From Reticulitermes lucifugus (taxonomy: Eukaryota > Arthropoda > Insecta > Blattodea > Rhinotermitidae): DNA of 27,615 bases. Positions 21,001-27,615 of this stretch are shown here, piece after piece (position 1 is the stretch's first letter; every line of letters starts with the position of its first letter). The stretch is taken from NCBI GenBank assembly GCA_026260175.1, contig JAKCWW010000143.1:126538-154152 (forward strand). The letters run 5' to 3'. The notes under the pieces were generated by a model. That model did no database searches, was not told the DNA's origin, and saw only the letters and a list, made by a program, of their open reading frames with translations. The position numbers and the translations under genes were made by a program.

Positions 21001-21970
21001 TTGTCTGTGGTATTGTCTTCATTTTGTGGCACATAAAGAAATATCAGCTGAATCACTACGTTGTTAAAAACAAATTATGAAATTCAAAATGTTGTTACAA
21101 CACTGTAAACTAATGATCAGCTGACTGAGGTATACACAGAATCAGTCCAGCACCTGATATCAACGGCATACATATACCAAATTGGTCCACTCAAAACACT
21201 TGATAAAAATGTAGTATTGGTGGAATTCCTGCCTCCCTTCCACTCCAAACCAAACTTATTTGGTCTGCTGCATGCAGGCACTTGAAAGCAGTGACAAAAA
21301 ATCTGGCAGCAATTTGAATATTTCACATATGAGTTTGGTGAACATTAGTGTCTGTATACAAGCAGCAATAGAAAAAGAATAATCATTATTATTCTGTGCT
21401 ATCAAGATGAACTACAAAAATCAACCAAAGGTAATATTCTCCAGTCACAATTACTTTCAGAGTCACTAAGCCAGAATTTTCAGATATCGTGATAACAAAC
21501 CATTACTGTTAAAAAACACAAAATTAATGATAAAAATAGAAGGAAACAAATGCACCTTTAAACCAACTTGTGCTATTATGACATGCATGAAAGAGTATTA
21601 CAGATTAGAGTGTCAAGGGATGCAGGTACGTCCTGTGGGATGGTGTGGTCATATTAAACAAGAGTAAGCTAGCTGCCTTCACCATGGCATTTCAGTCAAA
21701 TGCTAACCACACGTTTTAACCAAGATACACTCAACATTATTTTCAATTTGATCGGTCCTTTGTACTTCATTTAGGATGACTTACGAAGGACTGATTATAC
21801 TGTACTGGATTTAAACAGCATTTTTCATGCACCACAGATTCAAAATACTGGACATAAAATTACACATCTCATAAAATATTAGCAGTTCAAAATATCATGA
21901 GAAACATCAACATTTGAAGGGAATTTGATATGTAACTACCACCTTGTCTATGTTTGATACAGTTTCTCTA
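18100..21970. other. AT-rich region without recognisable genes
   Basis: I see no gene-like frame and no clear transposon ends. A poly-C run lies near 18154-18167. On the minus strand an AATAAA at 19010-19005 (CATCCAATAAAGATTG) could end a leftward transcript. Part of 18530-18625 resembles a dispersed insect repeat but this is weak. The low density of old repeats compared with 4700-13000 is the only notable trait. Confidence 0.5.
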
Positions 21971-21978
21971 CTGTAATA

Positions 21979-23912
21979 CAGTGGTTCTCAACGTATGTTG
22001 TTCAAAAGACAGCTGGTTCACAGCTGCACTTACTGGTAATGAAAACACAATAGTTTTGTCATGGACTTACAAAAATTGCATAATTACCTTACCCCAGTTA
22101 ATTAGGAGATGTTACACAGAATTCCAGACCATGTCTCTAACGAAGAGTACATAAAAATATTTTGGTCTGCCTGAAGATAGTTATAGTCATGCTTAGTACT
22201 GTAATATTACTAGCACAGAAAGTATTGATGCCGGAAATGGTATTGTGTTACTAAAAGGTCAAGTAAACAGCCATTCTCCGTGATAGGGTATGTTCAAGTC
22301 ATTATGTAAAACCTGCACAAAGTTTTCTATCTCAGGAACAAAGGTAACATAATCCAACCTGACAGTTTTAACCACTTACATGATGTCCAAGTTTGTGGAA
22401 AGCAATCAGATCAGAAAGTTCGTATTTTGAAAATGTCAGCCTCACAATACCATCAATATGTGTGGAACAGCAGATAGGCATGGACTTCTAGGGAGCATAT
22501 CTGTGCCCATTTTCATGAAATTTGAGACTCAGAAAATTTTTAACTATTCATGTCTTCATCAACACATATAAACTAACTGATCTTTCGCAGCAGATAAATT
22601 TGGAAAACAAATTTCCATTAATCACTAACACTTCAGCAACCTGATCAAATAAATTTAGTACACTTTATTGAAAACTTTCAAGGGTGGTGGGTTTTTTTTC
22701 TTAATATATATATATATACAGGTAAAGACAATCAGTTCACTAGAGTGCATTGCAGATCAGACTTGTTAAACTTATATTAAATCTATCCTGCTCTGTCGTT
22801 TTGTGCACAGCAATATTTATGTACATTTTCACTTCTCCCATACTCATGGACGCAAGCCTCATCATCCCTTGAGATGTCTCTTACTGACACACAAGCCATC
22901 CTTAATGAACTATCTTGAGATCCCATTAGCAGAGTATGTAAACTGACTTACCCACAATTCAAATCTCACACTTTTCAAAATTGTTTTCCCTGACTGGCCA
23001 CAGCTAAGTGGTACCAAATTTGTGAGGCTCTGAAAAAGTGATATAAATCAGAAAGATTTGGGAAAAGCTCATTACAACAAATGGTGCCCCATGAGTGGGG
23101 AAAACAAGTGATCACACTGTTTACCACAATCTCTTAATAAAACATTTATTTCACTGCATAATTGTATTTTATTTCCACATCTCTATTTAAAAACAGAAAT
23201 GATTGAAATGAGCAGAAGTAACACTCAAGGAATGAAATACAATGTAAGAGATGCAAAACAAGGCAGTCTAATATTCTGGCACATTTCTGTCAGAAGGCCG
23301 TCACATAATTAGTCTTGCTGGGTCTCGGGAATTGAAACAGGTACACAGATAAGCACATTAAATAAAGCCTAAGTCAAATCATATTAAAGTGGTTCATTGT
23401 ACTGTACTGCAAATCTTACAATGCTTGTTTGCATTACTGTTGCTTCATTACACACAGCAAACCAGCCACTGGTCTCCACAGATCTGTCAGTGTGACTACA
23501 AACAGGTTAAATACACTTTAAATGAACAAATAATGTGGAAATAGAGATTTTGAGATTCCTGATTCAACAATGTGGGAATCATTATCACTTTTTATTAAGA
23601 TTCAGAGCCTCCAATATCATTGAGTAGCATAAAAACAGAAACATTGGAACCAATATATGGAATCACTATGACTCAAAGGGCAGAAATTATTTTAGTGTGT
23701 CAGCCATATGCTTCATTAATCAAAGTATGTACAACAAAACTTCTTTTAATAGACCAATTATAACAGTGACCTATGAATGGGCAATAATTTGTAACTTCAT
23801 CTATGTTTTAAAAGGCTCTCCATTCTTAAAATTCAAGCAGTAAATTAATGTGATCATGGAATTCTGTTCTTATGTTGGAATTTTAAACACACAAAACAGT
23901 TGAGAACCTCTG
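21979..23912. mobile_element. 1.93-kb hAT-type element without transposase ORF
   Basis: The ends are CAGTGGTTCTCAAC at 21979 and, inverted, CAGAGGTTCTCAAC at 23912-23899, 13 of 14 identical. A perfect 8-bp duplication CTGTAATA lies at 21971-21978 and 23913-23920. These are diagnostic of the hAT superfamily. The interior has no frame above about 65 codons and no recognisable zinc-finger or catalytic segment. It also holds a poly-T and (TA)n stretch near 22692-22719. It is therefore a long non-autonomous element or a copy whose gene has fully decayed. Confidence 0.8.
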
Positions 23913-23920
23913 CTGTAATA

Positions 23921-24960
23921 CACACTATTCATCAAAAGTAAAGGCTAAGTGTGACAAATTGGCAAATGATGCAGTATTTACACACAACATTAATATCAAT
24001 TTTTCAAGTCAGCAGACTCATCAAAATTCTGTAAGAGTTCTTATAACTTCAATATAATGCTACAGTCATACATATTCCTGATTTTTCAGAGTTAAGTGTA
24101 TGATCACAAAGGACAAAGTGAAGTTGTAAACCACACAGATACATCCACACCATGAATATGAGTATGGAATGGGATTTGTCACTTCTGAAGTCATGCATGT
24201 ACAATACACATTCACAATAAGCATCATTAACTGTTCCCCAACCAAACTAACCAAACTTCCCTCGGTTTCATTCACAGATTGTAATGAATTTTAAATAATG
24301 ACAAATGCATTTGTACAACACACACACATACACTAACAAATCAAAAAAGGGAAGACATACTGACTGAGGCATCAAGTGGTATGGGAAAATATAATCAATG
24401 AAAGTAATTGTGCTTCATTCACCACAAGGTTTATAGCAGACATACAAAACTACACACATACTAAGACCAAAAAAAAAGCAAGGTGAGATTTCAAAAATTT
24501 CTCGCCACAGAACTCCATACATTGTAATGGCATAATAAACTAACAACAGTCACAAAGATTTTGTGTTAATATAACAGTAATGAAATATCCTATAAATGAA
24601 GTTGTGATGGACATAATAAAAAAAACCTTTCCTTCACACAATCTAAAAACTTTTAATCTGTTTAATAGAGGAGGACTCCTTACTGCCACATTTCTGGCCC
24701 CATTTTTAATGCATGATATTACTATTTTAAATGGTCCGTCATATGCTCGGGTAACATAATATTCATGCACTAATGCATGGTGTCTCTCATCAGATTGAAA
24801 ATTAAGAGTGTTTTTACATCTACAATTACATAACACAGCTATACGAATAATATTGCTCAGTAAGTACTAAAATTGTGAAAGGAAATTGGAAACGCTGTAA
24901 TGAAATGTTTTGTTAATTATCCACATGTGGAATAAAGTGATAAGAGAGATTTTCAACATT
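23921..24960. other. AT-rich region, no clear gene
   Basis: Nothing convincing is coded. A 98-codon minus-strand frame at 24540-24836 has a better-composed part at 24660-24795 but no match I recognise. The following retrotransposon seems to begin shortly before 24999. Confidence 0.4.
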
Positions 24961-24998
24961 TTTAAGAAAAAAATTACAAATAGGTGATACCTAGCAAC

Positions 24999-26506
24999 AT
25001 GGCGGCCAGTAGTGTACTGCATGATTCACGCTCTGAGCAATTCCGTCATAATCAAGCTCGTCATCGTGTTTATAAATGCTTCGATTGTGGCAAGTTGGAA
25101 AGCCAGCTAAAAGAAGTTCTTTTGGAATTAAGTTCATCACAATTTATAATTAAGCTCTTATACAAAGAATTAAATGAGGCCACTGCAAAGCACACATCTG
25201 TGCGTAGTGCCATTACTGTGAATGGGGATTGCAAAGAGACGGTCGTGCCTAACACATGGTCTAAGTTGCATCTAAATATTCATATAATACAAATGAATCA
25301 ATGAATTCTGAGGTGCTACAAACTTGGCAACCAGTACCAGTCACCAATAGATATTCAGTTTTATCCAATCTTCTTGAATCTACGATAGACAAAGATGAAG
25401 CAGTTCCATCGAGAGGTGAGAAGTTAACCCAACTTTCTACCAACTACTATAAGAGGAATAGGGAGCAAAGGAGAACCACGAATCCATTAATTAAGCGTCA
25501 TTCCGCACAGCGACCACCTTCTCCAATCTACCACGTACCTGGAAGCAACCATGTGGGAAACTACAAAACCGATCTACAACCTAATCGCATACCAACACTT
25601 GTGAATGGTCAAGTAAGTTCCGGCATGAAGGATGGTAAGTGATAATGTTACACACAATTCTTATTGCGGGAATCTTCACTGAAGCTCCTAGTTAACAAAA
25701 AAGTTTTATTGGTAGGCGACAGCCATCTACGTGGTTGTGCAGCTCATATGAAAGGCTTCTTAAACGATCAGTTTGAAGGGCTTGGTTATATTAAGCCAGG
25801 AGCTACATCTAAATTTGTGATGGAGTCAGTAAAAAGTGATATTGGAAAACTCACAATGGATGACTTCCTAATAATGTGCAGTGGGTCGAATGATGTAAAT
25901 AGGAATGACCTTAGAAAAGTTTTTAATGAGGTGACTAGTTTTGTAAAAAGTGTTAATCAAACTAATATAATTTTAATAAGTATCACATATAGGTATGATT
26001 TTAAGAAATCTCATATTAAGAGTGAAATCAAATCTTTCAATAGGAAGTTATATAAACTTACTAAGATCTTTTCTCATGTTAACGTAATTGAAGCTGACAA
26101 CAATAGATTGCTATTTTCTAAACATGGATTGCACCTAAATGGTTTGGGTAAAGAGTTACTTTTTAATCATCTACTTCTCCATATTTATTCAGCACTGGAA
26201 GAAGACACTGGTTCCCCAATAACTCTTGCCTGGCAGGATGGTTATTTACAGAGTTCTTCTTCTACTGCCAGTTATTCCTCCCCTGTAGCTATCTTTGATA
26301 ATCAGGATCTAATAACCAATGATATTATTATGGATAAGTTAGCCATTATCCCCTGTTTAGCTAAGGAAAGTTTGACTAGTTGTGCACTAAATGACAACAT
26401 AAATGTAAGGAATTCTGGCATGTTGAAGATAAGAACATCAAGTAGAGTTAAAAAAGCCCCTGTAACAAAAAAAGGAGGATTTTTTTATGGTGAAGTCGTC
26501 TTCTAG
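24999..26506 (+). pseudogene. LINE ORF1 with SGNH/GDSH esterase-like domain, broken
   Basis: The frame starts at ATG 24999 with an N-terminal Cys pair (YKCFDCGKLESQLKEVL) leading into a short coiled coil. A frameshift near 25263 shifts it to the frame used from about 25265. Two stops (25640-25645) then interrupt before the domain beginning KKVLLVGDSHLRGCAAHMK (GDSH with Ser codon at 25721). Block III is seen as CSGSNDV and the His block as SKHGLHLNGLGK. The usual catalytic Asp before GLH is His here; I recall the same in relatives, so it may be a family trait. The esterase domain alone is still open for 280 codons. Such ORF1 proteins are thought to bind RNA and membranes or lipids. Confidence 0.8.
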
Positions 26507-27615
26507 GTTAATTAGAAATACAAAGATCCTATGTAATGGACTCAGTTATTTGAATTTTAAGACGATAAAAGGACAACTATCTTATTCACATCCAGGCAAA
26601 TTCATTTTATCTTCAAACAAAGAGTCATCTAAAATCTTCTCTAAGGTGGCCCTCCAAATTTACCATCAAAACATACAAGGATTATGATGTAAAATTGATG
26701 AGATTTTAAATTTCTTATATCCTGATTTTCCTCATATTTTATGTTTATCTGAGCATCATCTTCATCAGTTAGAACTAGACACAGTTCATCTAGAAAACTA
26801 TATCCTGGGAGCCAGTTACTGTAGGTACTCTAGGAAAAAAGGGTGGTGTTTGTATCTATGTTTATCGTGATTTAAGTTACTTTAAGATAGATTTAAGTAA
26901 ATTTTTTATTGATCAACATATCGAAGGGTGTGCAATTTTATTATCAAGTTCTTTTGGTAATATTTATATATTATCAATCTATAGAGCTCCTAGTAGTAAT
27001 TTTACTCTTTTTTTAAATAAACTTGAATTATTCTTAATCTGCTCTTTAGAAATAATACTAAATTAATTCTTTGTGGCGATATAAATGTTAATTATCTGAC
27101 CGATAATAACAAAAAGAGACAAATGGATATGTTATTAGCTTCATATAATTTATCGAGTACAGTGAATTTTCCAACAAGACTACAAAATAACTCTGCAACT
27201 GCAATAGATAACATATTTATCAATGTGTCCTTACAGGAAACCTATGCAATATTTCCTCTATGTAATGGACTCTCTGATCATGATGCTCAGCTAATTGTTT
27301 TAACAAATGTCAAAGTTAACACCGGGAATGTGAGCTTAAAAAAAAATAAGGAGAATTGATCAGGCTACTGTGCAGGATTTCCAATACAAATTGAGTTTCA
27401 AAACTTGGGACTCAGTTTTTGATACCAATGACATAAACATAATGTATAATTCCTTCCTTAATTAATTTCTCAGAATATTTTATTCAAGTTTTCCTTTAAA
27501 AGAATTGAAAATTAAATTAAATAACAATTCATGGATTACACCTGGTAAAAGTATCTCTTGTAAGCATAAAAGAGATCTTTACTTATTATACAGGAATAGT
27601 AAGGATGAGGCCTTG
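26487..27615 (+). pseudogene. LINE ORF2, endonuclease part, broken and cut by window end
   Basis: Its ATG at 26487 overlaps the ORF1 end by 20 bases. The endonuclease opens with ALQIYHQNIQGL; a TGA at 26685-26687 interrupts it. Frameshifts follow near 26836, 27040 and the A8 run near 27342, with another stop at 27463-27465. Recognisable endonuclease blocks are LCLSEHH, IYRAPSSNF, LILCGDINVNYL, TAIDNIFI and the terminal GLSDHDAQ with SDHD at 27273-27284. After it comes the linker text WITPGKSISCKHKRDLYLLY that precedes the reverse transcriptase. At least three frameshifts and two stops mean no function in this copy. Confidence 0.82.

Larger units (their letters stand above)
24960..27615 (+). 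mobile_element. Decayed non-LTR (LINE) retrotransposon, 5' part
   Basis: Two reading frames in the usual LINE order are visible: ORF1 with an SGNH esterase-like domain (24999-26506) and ORF2 starting at 26487 with an endonuclease domain. The reverse transcriptase must lie to the right of the window. An esterase-type ORF1 with an apurinic-endonuclease ORF2 is known from CR1/L2-like lineages; I place it there only loosely. Frameshifts and stops in both ORFs show this copy is dead. The 5' boundary is uncertain. Confidence 0.85.

Noticed and set aside
24540..24836. 98-codon minus-strand frame before the LINE
   Set aside because: No recognisable domain, no supporting splice sites; only the middle part has coding-like composition. 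Kept as uncertain intergenic sequence.
26472..26490. AAGGAGG a few bases before the ATG of LINE ORF2, like a bacterial ribosome site
   Set aside because: All context is eukaryotic retrotransposon; the match is chance in purine-rich text.

Overview
This is eukaryotic nuclear DNA, almost certainly from a polyneopteran insect and most likely Blattodea (cockroach or termite). It is AT-rich, has spliced genes with kilobase introns, and is full of decayed transposons. The taxonomic clue is a sulfakinin precursor whose second peptide, [16 protein letters not shown], is the sequence known as perisulfakinin from Periplaneta and shared by several polyneopterans. The exact species cannot be fixed from the sequence.

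Layout. Positions 1-6503 hold the first four coding exons of a minus-strand coiled-coil protein gene (6408-6503, 4459-4710, 1390-1517, 387-553). Their splice phases agree, and the gene continues beyond position 1. Its introns hold SINE, mariner, pogo-like and LINE remnants. Positions 6504-13700 are intergenic and repeat-rich: two 185-bp pogo-like MITEs with TA flanks, a 592-bp mariner-like element with long inverted ends and a surviving transposase C-terminus, three LINE tail relics, a compound trinucleotide microsatellite, and a nested cluster at 10147-11066. In that cluster a small hAT MITE carries both a foldback hairpin and a SINE, and each of the three layers has its own target-site duplication. 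Positions 13740-18090 are the plus-strand sulfakinin gene. It has a compact promoter (CCAAT, GC-box, full CRE, TATA-like), a short non-coding first exon, a 3.4-kb intron, and one coding exon at 17393-17770.

Positions 18100-24960 hold no recognisable protein gene. A 1.93-kb hAT-type element without a transposase ORF lies at 21979-23912, flanked by a perfect 8-bp duplication. The rest may be unique intergenic DNA or part of a minus-strand 3' UTR. From about 24960 to the window end is a decayed plus-strand non-LTR retrotransposon: ORF1 has a GDSH/SGNH esterase-like domain and ORF2 has an apurinic endonuclease domain ending in SDHD. The reverse transcriptase would lie beyond the window.

The two host genes show no functional link. 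The most notable non-gene structures are (i) a foldback repeat family present in three copies, (ii) a short RNA-like motif, YTGARGATGG-stem-CCGAAAC, shared by unrelated repeats with covarying stems, and (iii) the nested insertion record at 10341-11066. No CRISPR array, intact tRNA gene or rRNA was seen.
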